From a virus: a stretch of 30,470 nucleotides of DNA. Where the stretch lies: positions 1 through 30,470 of the IMG/VR virus record IMGVR_UViG_3300010885_016539; one strand, given 5' to 3'. Below the pieces are notes generated by a model. That model searched no databases. It saw nothing but the letters and a program-made list of their open reading frames with translations, and had not been told where the DNA came from. The translations under genes and the position numbers were made by a program. Below, piece by piece: positions 4,931 to 13,424 of the stretch (position 1 is the first letter of the stretch; every line of letters begins with the position of its first letter).

Positions 4931-6019
4931 CTGCTGGGGGCGCTCCGGCGCGAAGCCCAGCTTGAGGCCATAGGCGGTGGGGCCGATCAGCGAGCCATTC
5001 ACCGACCAGCCGGTGCCCATGGTGAGCTGGTGGAAGTGGCCGAAGAATGAATGATCTGCGGCGATGCCCTGATCCTGCCGGAGCTGCCATTTCGTCAGCG
5101 GCACGGTCAGCCCGCCAATGCCGCCCTGATAGCGGATGGCATCGCCATGGTGAAAGCGCAGCAGCCGGCCGAGGACCTCGACATAGAGAATGTTGCCGTC
5201 GCTGATATGCCATTCGATGCGCGGCTCATGCCTGTAATGGCGCCGCAGGCTCTGATACATCAGCCACTCGTAGCTGGTGGCGTGGGCGTTGTCGGCCTGC
5301 ACCTTGGGGGTGGTGCGCCCGTGGTTGCCGTAGCTGCAGGGGATCACGATGCGATCAAATGCGCCGTGCTCCAGCAGGTGATCGATGCCGGCCACAATGG
5401 CGCGCTCGCATTCGATGATCTGCTGGGTGGGCGATAGCTCTTGGGTCTGGGCCTGCTCGGGGTGCAACCAGTTGTCGATCAGATCCCCGCCCAGCCAGAG
5501 CACCATCTGCCGAACGTCGCAGCTGCTCCGCACCATGCGGATCACCTTCAGGGCATTGACGAACAGGGCCCGGGCTCGCCGGTGAAACTCGTCAACGTCG
5601 TAGGCGTTCAGTTGGTTCACCGATTCCGCGCGCACCACGGCGCCGCAGTGCCAGTCAGAGCACAACAGGATCGGGACCGATTCGGACCTGGGGCCATGGT
5701 GGCGATCGCTCAGCGGCTCGGGCTGCTCAATCTCTCGGATGTCCAGGGCCGTGCTGAGCGAATCCATCGTGTTGGCCAGCTCCGCCAGGGCGCGGTCCCG
5801 ATCGCGCTCGGCAGATCTGGCCAGCTCCTTGGCCTTGCGGAGCTCCAGCTGCAGCGCCAGTAGCTCGTCGCTGGTGTCGCTGCGCTTGCCATTGGGGCAC
5901 ATGCCCGGAGCGCAGAACGGCCGGCGCGTGCCCGTCTCGTCTTGCCATTCAATCGCGCTCTCTGGCAGCCAGGCCCGACAAGCCTTGTTACGCCGACACT
6001 GCCAGGTGCGCTCGCTCAT
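4868..6019 (-). CDS. Calcineurin-like metallophosphoesterase with N-terminal Cys cluster and coiled coil
   Basis: 383 residues. The two-metal phosphoesterase motifs are all present in order: SDWHC (D122, H124), GGDLID (D179), YGNHGR (N232, H233), FHHGD (H290, H291) and GHFH (H328, H330). The family cleaves phosphodiesters (nucleases such as SbcD/Mre11) or phosphoproteins. The nuclease branch is the likelier one in a phage, but the substrate is not shown. Residues 8-41 hold C8, C14, C36 and C41, a probable zinc ribbon. Residues 50-110 are a charged coiled coil. The gene lies at the distal end of the late operon and its ATG overlaps the stop of the preceding lysis-position gene by four bases. 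It may act in DNA processing, host DNA degradation or defence evasion. Confidence 0.8.
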   Translation of the reverse strand: MSERTWQCRRNKACRAWLPESAIEWQDETGTRRPFCAPGMCPNGKRSDTSDELLALQLELRKAKELARSAERDRDRALAELANTMDSLSTALDIREIEQPEPLSDRHHGPRSESVPILLCSDWHCGAVVRAESVNQLNAYDVDEFHRRARALFVNALKVIRMVRSSCDVRQMVLWLGGDLIDNWLHPEQAQTQELSPTQQIIECERAIVAGIDHLLEHGAFDRIVIPCSYGNHGRTTPKVQADNAHATSYEWLMYQSLRRHYRHEPRIEWHISDGNILYVEVLGRLLRFHHGDAIRYQGGIGGLTVPLTKWQLRQDQGIAADHSFFGHFHQLTMGTGWSVNGSLIGPTAYGLKLGFAPERPQQLLRFLDSERGWTGAFPVLTD

Positions 6020-6762
6020 CTGCTTTCCTGCCAGACCGAGACGTAGACGGTCCCCAGTTCGGTCAGGGGGAGCAGCAGATCCCTGAGGTCCCGGTTGTGC
6101 ATCCGGATGCAGCCGAGCGTGGGGTGCAGCGGCTGCAGCGGCAGCCAGGCACCAGGCCAGCCGCAGGCACTGCCGCCGCCGTGGATCATGATCCCGTCGC
6201 GGCCGTCCCGACTACCTGGCCCCTCCTGCCCCTCAAGGCCGAGCAGGTCAAACGAGAACCACCCGTAGGCCCGGCGATCCGCGCTGAACGTGGTGCTGGG
6301 GTCGTCCTCGTAATCCCGGTATATGGCGCCGATCTGATAGAGCCCCGGCGGGGTATCGCTGTTGCGGGATCGCCAGTCGGTCTCGGTTGACTGGCCCCGG
6401 GCCAGCGCTGCCACCCGCCAGATCTGCCGCCCCTTGTGGTCGAACGCGGCGATCGTCTCGGCCCGGTCATCCACGACCAGGTGGTGGTCGCCGGGCTTGA
6501 GATCTGGCCGCCGCTTTGGTCCCACCATCCCAACCCGTTGGGGCTCGGCCGCCGGTGGCGGTTTGATCGGGCTGGATGGTGCCGGGGGCGCCGCGGCCGG
6601 GCTGCCGGCGGCTCTCCAGTCGATCGTGAACGCCCGCCGCTGCTCAGGCGTGAGAGCCTGATCCAAGGCGGAGAAAGCGGCCAGCTGATGGGGGAGCAAC
6701 TGGCCACGCTTGGCCACCTCCTGGGCGGCGTCGCGGACTGAGGCGAGGGTGGGGGAGGCCAT
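6016..6762 (-). CDS. L,D-transpeptidase (YkuD-fold) peptidoglycan enzyme, candidate lysis protein
   Basis: 248 residues. The C-terminal half is a YkuD domain: PPGLYQIGAIY, DGIMIHGGG (His194) and HPTLGCIRMHN (Thr215, Cys218, Arg220) give the catalytic His and Cys and the conserved xGCxR box. These enzymes form or cut peptide cross-links in peptidoglycan through a cysteine thioester. The N-terminal part (1-50) has an ALTPEQRRAFTIDWRAA helix motif shared with the early gene at 1580, followed by a Pro/Ala linker (52-75). There is no signal peptide. It lies directly after the tail fibre gene, where lambda-like phages often carry host-lysis genes, so a role as endolysin or wall remodeller is inferred. 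No other free endolysin is seen in the window. Confidence 0.78.
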   Translation of the reverse strand: MASPTLASVRDAAQEVAKRGQLLPHQLAAFSALDQALTPEQRRAFTIDWRAAGSPAAAPPAPSSPIKPPPAAEPQRVGMVGPKRRPDLKPGDHHLVVDDRAETIAAFDHKGRQIWRVAALARGQSTETDWRSRNSDTPPGLYQIGAIYRDYEDDPSTTFSADRRAYGWFSFDLLGLEGQEGPGSRDGRDGIMIHGGGSACGWPGAWLPLQPLHPTLGCIRMHNRDLRDLLLPLTELGTVYVSVWQESR

Positions 6763-6765
6763 CGA

Positions 6766-7710
6766 TTACAGCTCGGCGCTAAACGACGTGACGGAAAGAG
6801 TTGCCTGAAAGATGCCCGCCCCAGTGGCGGTGAGGGATGCAACCAGGCCCCAGGGGGACGGAGAGTAGCCGCCTGCTGCTGCGTTGGTCCCGGCAGTCCA
6901 TCCGCCGGTGAAAGTTGGGGTCGCCCTCATGGTGACAGGAAGAGAGAAAGAGGCGGTAATGCTTAAACCTGCCGAAGGTGCATTGCTTTGATAGAAGATA
7001 TTGGCGCCAGGGGCGTAAAAATACCTCTGACACATCGCCAACTCTGCAGCGCAACTCCGTCGCTCAAACTGCGTCGCGTTGGCCCCTGGCTCCAGCTGCG
7101 GCAGCGAGAACGTGCCTCCGCTGAATCGAACTGTGGTGTCTACTCCGCCGGTCAGGGTGACGCTGCCGCCTTTGGTGACAGCGACGCCTGCAACAGTGGC
7201 CGCAGCGGTGCCGGCCCAGCTCAGCGCATAGGTGCCGGTGATCAAGCTGCTTCCCTCAATTACCTGCTCGATCCCGCCGGCTGGCGCGTTGATCGTGCGG
7301 ACGTTGCCGCTGTCGGACCAGGTGACCGATTGCCCTGATGTGACAACCCGCCAGCGGTCAAGGGTGTACTGGTTGGCTGTCGTAGTAGCTGTCCCGGAAA
7401 CGTAGGCCCGCTGATTGATGATCGGGTTGGCGTTGATCAGCGCGTTGCGCGTGCCGCTGCTCGCTGGCGACAGGTTGCCCAGGTTGGCCACGCCAAGCTC
7501 GCCAATGGGGACCCAGGCATTGTTGGCCGCGTTGCGCTGCCGGAGGGTGGGCGGCGTCGAGCCGGTGTCTGCCCAAGGTTGATAGGGGTACGTCGTGCTG
7601 GGCGCCGCCGCGCCGCTGTTGTTGCTGACGATTGCGGCCAGCGCATTGTTCAGATCAGCCAAAAATGCCGAACCAGATGCGTCGCTAATGGAATAGTCGT
7701 GTTGCGCCAT
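6766..7710 (-). CDS. Phage tail fibre / appendage protein
   Basis: 314 residues. The N-terminus (DYSISDASGSAFLADLNNALAAI) resembles the short attachment region found in tail fibres. It is followed by a Trp-rich strand, a segment with ALINANPIINQRAY and YTLDRW, and a beta-rich carbohydrate-binding-like part ending at FSLPQLEPGANATQFERRS and ELAMCQRYFY, motifs common to many phage fibre C-terminal domains. The ATG shares one base with the stop of gene J (TAATG). It would extend from the tail tip and bind the cell surface. Receptor not known. Confidence 0.7.
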   Translation of the reverse strand: MAQHDYSISDASGSAFLADLNNALAAIVSNNSGAAAPSTTYPYQPWADTGSTPPTLRQRNAANNAWVPIGELGVANLGNLSPASSGTRNALINANPIINQRAYVSGTATTTANQYTLDRWRVVTSGQSVTWSDSGNVRTINAPAGGIEQVIEGSSLITGTYALSWAGTAAATVAGVAVTKGGSVTLTGGVDTTVRFSGGTFSLPQLEPGANATQFERRSCAAELAMCQRYFYAPGANIFYQSNAPSAGLSITASFSLPVTMRATPTFTGGWTAGTNAAAGGYSPSPWGLVASLTATGAGIFQATLSVTSFSAEL

Positions 7711-10700
7711 TAAGTGACCTCCCGGCCAAATCCAATCGCAGTATAGTTAAATTGTCTGGCGACAGCTGCGCCACTGCTGTTGCTGAAGGTCACGCTAAAC
7801 CCGGATCGGGTGATGCTTGCGGGGTCGATCACCCAGTAGTCACCCGCGTTCATGCTGTAGGCCGTGACACCGATGTTCGGCACGTCGTAAAAGCGCTCAG
7901 CGAATGTGACCGCATAGGTGCTGGCGGTAGCTGAGATGGTGCCGGATTGCTCGATGCGCTGCTGTAGCTCCAGCACGGCGCCGAGCTCTTGGATGATGAT
8001 GTTCTGCGCCAGGTCGTAGCTGCTGGCGATGACCTTGAACTGAAAGGCACGACCGCGCACGATCCCATTAGCCAGCTCGTTCCAGTCCGACCACTGAGGG
8101 GCCACATTTGGATCCGTTGGCGTTGAACGGACCAGGAGCGCGGCGTCAACGTCGCCAGCATCGGCACCCACGATTGACGACCAGCTGCTGACCAGGCCCG
8201 GCCTACCGGCGATCAGATCGAGCTGATTGAAGGTGAAGCTGACAAACCGCCGCTGTATGTTCACGTCAAACACGCCGCCCATGTCATAGGTGGAACCAAA
8301 CTCGTATTCACCCTTTGCCACTACCGGCTGCGTTAGCGAGGTGTCTGCACCGGCGATTGACGACAGGGCTGCAATGCTGGCGTGTGAACTGATTAAAACA
8401 CCACTGCCCAAAACAAGCGCATCGAAATAAGTGCTATAGAACATGTCAATTCCGTTGCCATTGAACGGCGGGCTCTCCTGATCCTCTGAGTATTCCTTGA
8501 CCAGCAGGCGCGGCTGCGGCTGTGGCAGGTCGGTGACCACGTAGGTCACCTCGGCGGACTGGCGCCCGCCGTCATCTTCAAACCTCAGCAGGTAGCTGCC
8601 CTCCAGGAGCGGCACCTGCTTTTGAACTTGGTTGCCGCCGGCTGCCTGGATGATGCTGATCGAGTCACCCCATGCCGGGGTGTCGAGGCGCGTGCTGTGC
8701 CTGATCAAGACACGCCCGCCAAGGCGCACGTCAAGGTCGGGAGCCTGATCCCAACTCAGGATGGCGCTGGCCCCGTCGATCGGCATCAGCGACGCGCCGG
8801 TAACGCTGGCCGGCGGCGCCGTCTTCCCCACGCAGTTGAACCACAGCCTGGCCGGCTTGCTGAGGATGATGGCATTCTTCACGGATGCCATCAGCACCTC
8901 GTATCTGCCCTCTTGCGTGTCCAGGATCTCAGCGGATGGGCCGCTGACGGTGGTTTGCTGCCAGTTGTCGTTCCCCCGGCGGTAGCTCACCCGGTAGCTG
9001 CTGACCCCTGGCACCAGGCTCCAGCTCAGTTGCAACTTAGCCAGCGCCCGACTGCCCGCCTCATAAAGCACTTCCACACCGCTCAGGTTCTGCGGTGCGT
9101 CGGGAACAATGTCTAGGTCGGTCACATCCCGCTTGGTCAGCGCCCAACCCTGTTCGATGTAGTTGTATTTGCTGGGGTTGTAGGACAGCGCAGTGACCGC
9201 GCAGCCCACGCCGTCGCGCTCCTCGACCGCCAGGACGCGCCACAGGGATGCCTGGATGTTGGACGTTTCGTAGATCCAAATGCTGTCAGGCTGCGGCGCT
9301 GATGTGAAGCCCGGCGAGACGGTGACGACGTTGCCGGCGATCGAAACCACCGGCCGGGTCTGCACCGTGCCATCGGTCAGGATCACTGAGAGGGTTGGGC
9401 TGTTGGCCATGGTGAGGCCGGTCGCGTCGTCGGTGGTGATCGCGGTGGAGGTGGCTGCTGCGATGGCACCACCCCGGCGGGAGCCGCTGCGCATGGGATC
9501 GGCCACGCCGATGATCTGCCCGGGGCGCACGGCCACACTGGCGGCCAGGTTGCTGGTGAAGCTGCACGTCTCGCCCTCGTTCTGTTCCGAGTAGAGCAAC
9601 CATTTCCCGAGCCGATTCGCTTGGCCCCGGCTGGTGCAGGCGAAGGCGTCAATTTCAGCTTTGATCGCGCCATAGCGGGCAATGCCTGCAGCGTCCTCGA
9701 CAATCTCAAAGGCGGCGTCCCGAAGATCCAGGTCTTGATAGCGCACCACCGCCACGGTGGGCCGTGATTTGACGCTGCTGTTGGAGTAGCTGAATCCTTC
9801 CTGACCGACGTTGGCCAGGGTGAACAGGAACGATTGATCAGCCGGCCGGTCTTGGCTGATCGTGAGCGCACCGGCCGCCCAGAAAGGCATCACCCGCAAA
9901 GTGGAGCACAGATCGTTGATCAGCCGATAGGCTCCGTCAAGTGTCTGAATGTTGGCGTTGCAGCTGAACCGCGGCTCGTAGCCGCCGAACCCATCGGGCA
10001 CCAGGGCAGAGGCGTACTGGGAGCCGGAATAGAACGCCCAGCGGTCCAGGTTGTTGGCGTCCAGGTGATCGCCAAGCCCAAAGCGGCTATCAGTGAGCAA
10101 TGCCCACAGGCACCAGGCGGGATCGCTCGTCCACTGCGCAGCGGCAAAGGCACCATTCCACACGCCGGAATAGATCAGCCGCCCGGTGGCGTTGTCCACC
10201 GTGGCATTGTTGGGGATCAGTACCTTGAGCCCCCGCACCCGGTAGCTGCGGGCGGGGATGGCGTTGAATTGCTCGGCGTCAAACCTCAAGCCAACCAGCG
10301 CCGAGTTGGGGTATGTGAGCTTGGCGTAAGTGATCGTCGAATAGCTCGCCCAACTAAAGGCGTTCGCAACCTTGGAACTGGTGCTGTCTGGGGTGATCCG
10401 GCGCACCCGAATATCAACAGGGAATGGACCGTAGAGCTTGACCAGGTACTGCCTCTGATACTGCTGCGATGTTCGACCGCTGATTGTGTCGTTGATGGCC
10501 GTGTAATAGCCGCCACCGTTGTTCTGAACGTCAATGTAGAGGTTTACATCTGAACCAAAAATGTCGCCTTTGTCGGTGTATTCCTGCAGCGCCGGCAGCG
10601 TCACGGTCACCCGCACATAATCAGCCGCTGCAGCAATGGTCCGCGTCACTGGAGCCGAGGCGGTGACGACCACACCCACAGCCGTCTCACTGGCTACCTC

Positions 10701-11003
10701 GTCAAAGCCGGGAATGTAGCTCTGGCTCTGCGTGCCGTTGCGCGTCTCAACCGTGACGCCATTAAAGTTTAGGCTGCCATCAGGGCCTTGGATGGGCGTG
10801 CCCTCGAAGTAAATCGATTGCAGGCCATTTACCAGTCCATCAATCTCACCCTCGCCGATCAGGTCAAGAGTCTTGGCATAGCTGGTTGAGAATAGATTGT
10901 TGGTTGTCTCAGTGGGGATGTACTGCGCAGGCTGCGCCGCCACCTGCTGCACCACTGCCTGCTGCGACTGCTGCGTTCTGCGTCCGCCTGATCCGCTGAT
11001 CAT
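7710..11003 (-). CDS. J: Tail tip attachment protein J (lambda host-specificity protein family)
   Basis: 1097 residues, close to lambda J in length. The N-terminus carries the conserved early part (LFSTSYAKTLDLIGEGEIDGLVNGLQSIYFEGTPIQ), then the hub domains with WASYSTITYAKLTYPNSALVGLR, WTSDPAWCLWALLTDSRFGLG and FSYSNSSVKSRPT. From about residue 630 come fibronectin type III-like domains (LQLSWSLVPGVSSYRVSYRRG, then ASAILSWDQAP). The last 250 residues are beta-rich and probably form the receptor-facing end. J forms the trimeric tail tip that triggers DNA ejection. The start overlaps the stop of gene I by four bases, as in lambda order K-I-J. Confidence 0.92.
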   Translation of the reverse strand: MISGSGGRRTQQSQQAVVQQVAAQPAQYIPTETTNNLFSTSYAKTLDLIGEGEIDGLVNGLQSIYFEGTPIQGPDGSLNFNGVTVETRNGTQSQSYIPGFDEVASETAVGVVVTASAPVTRTIAAAADYVRVTVTLPALQEYTDKGDIFGSDVNLYIDVQNNGGGYYTAINDTISGRTSQQYQRQYLVKLYGPFPVDIRVRRITPDSTSSKVANAFSWASYSTITYAKLTYPNSALVGLRFDAEQFNAIPARSYRVRGLKVLIPNNATVDNATGRLIYSGVWNGAFAAAQWTSDPAWCLWALLTDSRFGLGDHLDANNLDRWAFYSGSQYASALVPDGFGGYEPRFSCNANIQTLDGAYRLINDLCSTLRVMPFWAAGALTISQDRPADQSFLFTLANVGQEGFSYSNSSVKSRPTVAVVRYQDLDLRDAAFEIVEDAAGIARYGAIKAEIDAFACTSRGQANRLGKWLLYSEQNEGETCSFTSNLAASVAVRPGQIIGVADPMRSGSRRGGAIAAATSTAITTDDATGLTMANSPTLSVILTDGTVQTRPVVSIAGNVVTVSPGFTSAPQPDSIWIYETSNIQASLWRVLAVEERDGVGCAVTALSYNPSKYNYIEQGWALTKRDVTDLDIVPDAPQNLSGVEVLYEAGSRALAKLQLSWSLVPGVSSYRVSYRRGNDNWQQTTVSGPSAEILDTQEGRYEVLMASVKNAIILSKPARLWFNCVGKTAPPASVTGASLMPIDGASAILSWDQAPDLDVRLGGRVLIRHSTRLDTPAWGDSISIIQAAGGNQVQKQVPLLEGSYLLRFEDDGGRQSAEVTYVVTDLPQPQPRLLVKEYSEDQESPPFNGNGIDMFYSTYFDALVLGSGVLISSHASIAALSSIAGADTSLTQPVVAKGEYEFGSTYDMGGVFDVNIQRRFVSFTFNQLDLIAGRPGLVSSWSSIVGADAGDVDAALLVRSTPTDPNVAPQWSDWNELANGIVRGRAFQFKVIASSYDLAQNIIIQELGAVLELQQRIEQSGTISATASTYAVTFAERFYDVPNIGVTAYSMNAGDYWVIDPASITRSGFSVTFSNSSGAAVARQFNYTAIGFGREVT

Positions 11004-11605
11004 GCCGCCACCTGATCCACGTCGATTGCGGCGGAGATGACCACAGAGCCCACGATCACTTCGCCAAATATCACGGGAACCGGCAGCCCTTGGCGGCTTG
11101 TGTTTTGAATACCTGAGAAGCTGAAGTTTTTACGCGGGTCGTTCTCGTCTGGCCTGGCAGCGTTTGCGCTGGCCATGGCCGCTGTTGCGCCTGGGCCTGC
11201 TATGCGCGGCACGGGGGTGAGCAGCTGGGCCACGCCGCCGAGGGCCAGGCTGGCGCCGACGCCGGTGATCAGGGAGAAGGCGAGCGGCCCCAGCCAAGGC
11301 TGACCGATGACGAAGGCAGCCGCCACCAACGCCACCCCGGCCACGATCCGCCCCACGGCGCCAGCACCGCCGATCACCGGCACGATGGCAATGTCTGAGC
11401 CGCCGGCCGGTTCGTGCAGCTCCTCAGCGTCAAGAGCCCGAGCACCGATGCTCACGCGATAGTGCTGATCCGCCATGTGCTTCTCCACCTGGGGGAAGTT
11501 GGCCAGCAGGAATCGCACGGCCTCGGCAGCGCTGGCCACCTCAGCGCGGAACGTGCGGCGCTTCAGGAACTTCGCCAGCCGGCCGTAAATGCGGATGGTC
11601 CTCAT
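11000..11605 (-). CDS. I: Tail assembly protein I (lambda family)
   Basis: 201 residues from the ATG at 11605, which overlaps the stop of gene K by four bases. The frame also has a start ten codons upstream at 11635, but that lies inside gene K. The N-terminal 90 residues are ubiquitin-like as in lambda I (MRTIRIYGRLAKFLKRRTF, AAEAVRFLLANFPQ). Next is a Gly/Ala-rich hydrophobic middle with about two membrane-like segments (GRIVAGVALVAAAFVIGQPWL, GPLAFSLITGVGASLALGGVAQLL). The C-terminal segment PVPVIFGEVIVGSVVISA is the conserved end. In lambda, I helps assemble the tail tip but is absent from finished tails. Confidence 0.85.
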   Translation of the reverse strand: MRTIRIYGRLAKFLKRRTFRAEVASAAEAVRFLLANFPQVEKHMADQHYRVSIGARALDAEELHEPAGGSDIAIVPVIGGAGAVGRIVAGVALVAAAFVIGQPWLGPLAFSLITGVGASLALGGVAQLLTPVPRIAGPGATAAMASANAARPDENDPRKNFSFSGIQNTSRQGLPVPVIFGEVIVGSVVISAAIDVDQVAA

Positions 11606-12315
11606 GGCCTCAGTCTGCCGACCCAGCCGGTGCACTTCTGCAGCCAGCCGCCGTACACGTCCCTGCTCGACAACCTGCCCCGAAGGTGATGCAGCAGCAG
11701 CTGATCACCGACGTAAACGCCGACGTGATTGAGCCTGGCGTTGCTGATTGCCATCAGCACGGCGTCGCCCTCCTGCATGTCGGCCGGGTCGATCTGCTGG
11801 AACCCAGCCTCTTGCCATAGGGCCTCAAACATCGGCGCCGCCTCGAAGTCGTCGGGCCTGGCAGGCCGCTGCCAGTCCGGCAGGGTGGTGCCCTGCTCGG
11901 CGTACCAGTCGCGTACCAGCGTCCAGCAGTCCTGCGCACCCCAGACCCATTCCCGGCCGATCAGCGGGGCCTTATAACCGCAGGGTTCCAGCTCGGCCCA
12001 CGCCTGGGTCTTCGGGTTGCAGATCAGCCACGGCAGGCCTGATACCTCGCACGCGGAGCGATCCGCAGGCGATGGCTCGGGCGGGGTGATCGGGTGCGAG
12101 TGAACCACCGCCAGCACCTCCCCGTCGTCTTCGGCCTGGCGGTAGTCGTCGGGATCAATGGTGAACATGTCCCCCGGCTCCTCAGCGATGTTGCGGCAGG
12201 GCCGGTAGACCTGCCGCCCCGTGACCACCAGCACCAGCCCGCAGGCCTCGCGGGGGTCGTCCTGCTGGGCATGGGCCAGGGCTTGGCCCCTAATGGTGTC
12301 GTCGATCTGAATCAC
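11602..12315 (-). CDS. K: Tail assembly protein K: JAMM protease domain plus NlpC/P60 peptidase
   Basis: 237 residues with two peptidase domains as in lambda K. Residues 1-115 are a JAMM/MPN metalloprotease-type domain: Glu23 in EACGLVLV and the HSHP-x8-PADRS motif (His72, His74, Asp85). Residues 118-237 are an NlpC/P60 cysteine peptidase: WGAQDCWTLV places the catalytic Cys130 and LNHVGVYVG the catalytic His197, with a further His pair at 209-210. The NlpC/P60 part can cut cell-wall peptides and may help DNA cross the wall. The start overlaps the end of gene L by four bases. Confidence 0.92.
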   Translation of the reverse strand: MIQIDDTIRGQALAHAQQDDPREACGLVLVVTGRQVYRPCRNIAEEPGDMFTIDPDDYRQAEDDGEVLAVVHSHPITPPEPSPADRSACEVSGLPWLICNPKTQAWAELEPCGYKAPLIGREWVWGAQDCWTLVRDWYAEQGTTLPDWQRPARPDDFEAAPMFEALWQEAGFQQIDPADMQEGDAVLMAISNARLNHVGVYVGDQLLLHHLRGRLSSRDVYGGWLQKCTGWVGRLRP

Positions 12316-12992
12316 GAGGAATACGCTCCAGCGCCAGGGAAGCCACCGAACGGCAGCTCAGAGTTCGCGCCGAAGTGGGCGCGGCAGTCGGCCAGGCTTT
12401 TGGTGCAGCTGGGCAGGCCGCCGCTGTAGCCGCATTCGGCGGACCTGTAGACCCATGTGCAGATTGATGCGATCACCTGCCGTTTTGGGGCTCGCACGCC
12501 GGCCAGGTCAAACGCTGCAGCAAGCTCAAACTCCACCACCTCGCGGGATTCGCTGCGGCGGCGATCAATGAAGTAGACCTCGCGGGGGTATTCGGCCGAG
12601 GGGTCGGGAGTGCCGTAGGGATTGACGTTGTCAGGGAAATTCATCGCATCCAGGTAGCGGGCATGGGTGCGGATGCGTGTCACCTTGGCGCCTTCCAGCC
12701 CTGCCGGGAGAGTCAGCAGCAGAGTGGTGATAGCGCCTGCAACGTTGGCCACCCGCAGGGTCGGCCTGGGAAGCTGGCCGTTGCCGGAGTAGCTGAAGCC
12801 ATCGGCATCAACAGGGAAGGCTAAGTAGCTGTTGCCAGCCCAAACAACGTCCCCCGCTCCCTTGGCATTGATGCCGGCGTGGAAGCGGTAGACGGCATTG
12901 GTGCCATGAATGGCGGCGATCAGCTCCAGCTCAAACAGCTCAATCAGCGCCGAGGGGGCGGGTAGCTGGGCTTCAGAGAAAGGGATGGGCAT
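12312..12992 (-). CDS. L: Minor tail protein L (iron-sulfur tail tip protein)
   Basis: 226 residues. The N-terminal two thirds form the strand-rich domain typical of lambda L (IELFELELIAA, WAGNSYLAFPVDADGFSYSGNGQLPRP, REVYFIDRRRSESREVVEFELA). The C-terminal part has Cys178, Cys187, Cys196 and Cys203 (ICTWVYRSAECGY, LPSCTKSLADCRAHFG), matching the four ligands of the iron-sulfur cluster known in lambda L. It sits between M and K as in lambda and shares four bases with K. Confidence 0.9.
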   Translation of the reverse strand: MPIPFSEAQLPAPSALIELFELELIAAIHGTNAVYRFHAGINAKGAGDVVWAGNSYLAFPVDADGFSYSGNGQLPRPTLRVANVAGAITTLLLTLPAGLEGAKVTRIRTHARYLDAMNFPDNVNPYGTPDPSAEYPREVYFIDRRRSESREVVEFELAAAFDLAGVRAPKRQVIASICTWVYRSAECGYSGGLPSCTKSLADCRAHFGANSELPFGGFPGAGAYSS

Positions 12993-12993
12993 A

Positions 12994-13422
12994 TCAGCTC
13001 CTGGCCACGATGTAGTCGCCGCTGGATGTCACAAGCCGCAGGCCGGCTAATGTCACGATATTGCTGTAGGTTGGATCCGGCGGCGCAAAGTCGTAGACCT
13101 GCCGAAACTTTGCCCTGATCTGATTGTTGTTGCAGTTGGTGGGGTCAATGTTCCATTCCTCGCACACCCAGCTCTTGTTGGTCTGATTCCATGGCGTTGT
13201 CCAGTTGAACGACTCGACGCCAGCGCGGGCCTCCAGGAAGGTGCGGATCTGATCGCGCTCGGCGTCGTCGCGGTTGTTGAACTGCAGATCCCAGGTCTTG
13301 GGGTCTGAGTTCAGGCCCATCCTGATGCGTTGCTCATAGCCATCGCCCAGCGCGGTCTTAAGCACTCGCGGCTGGCTCGACTCTGCCGAGTCGAACGATG
13401 GGATCCAGGTGAAGGTGGCCAT
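12994..13422 (-). CDS. M: Minor tail protein M
   Basis: 142 residues. The opening TFTWIPSFDSAESSQPRVLKTALGDGYEQRI matches the lambda M/distal-tail family, in which M joins the tail tube to the tip. The next segment, with PKTWDLQFNNRDDAERDQIRTFLEARAGVESFNW, is the typical middle. Two cysteines (CEEWNIDPTNC) are present in the C-terminal part. It starts two bases after the tape measure stop and is followed by L after one base. Confidence 0.88.
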   Translation of the reverse strand: MATFTWIPSFDSAESSQPRVLKTALGDGYEQRIRMGLNSDPKTWDLQFNNRDDAERDQIRTFLEARAGVESFNWTTPWNQTNKSWVCEEWNIDPTNCNNNQIRAKFRQVYDFAPPDPTYSNIVTLAGLRLVTSSGDYIVARS

Positions 13423-13424
13423 GA

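Noticed and set aside
7752-10553. Plus-strand frames opposite gene J
   Set aside because: Gene J is continuous over this region with clear lambda J features; the opposite frames show no domains.
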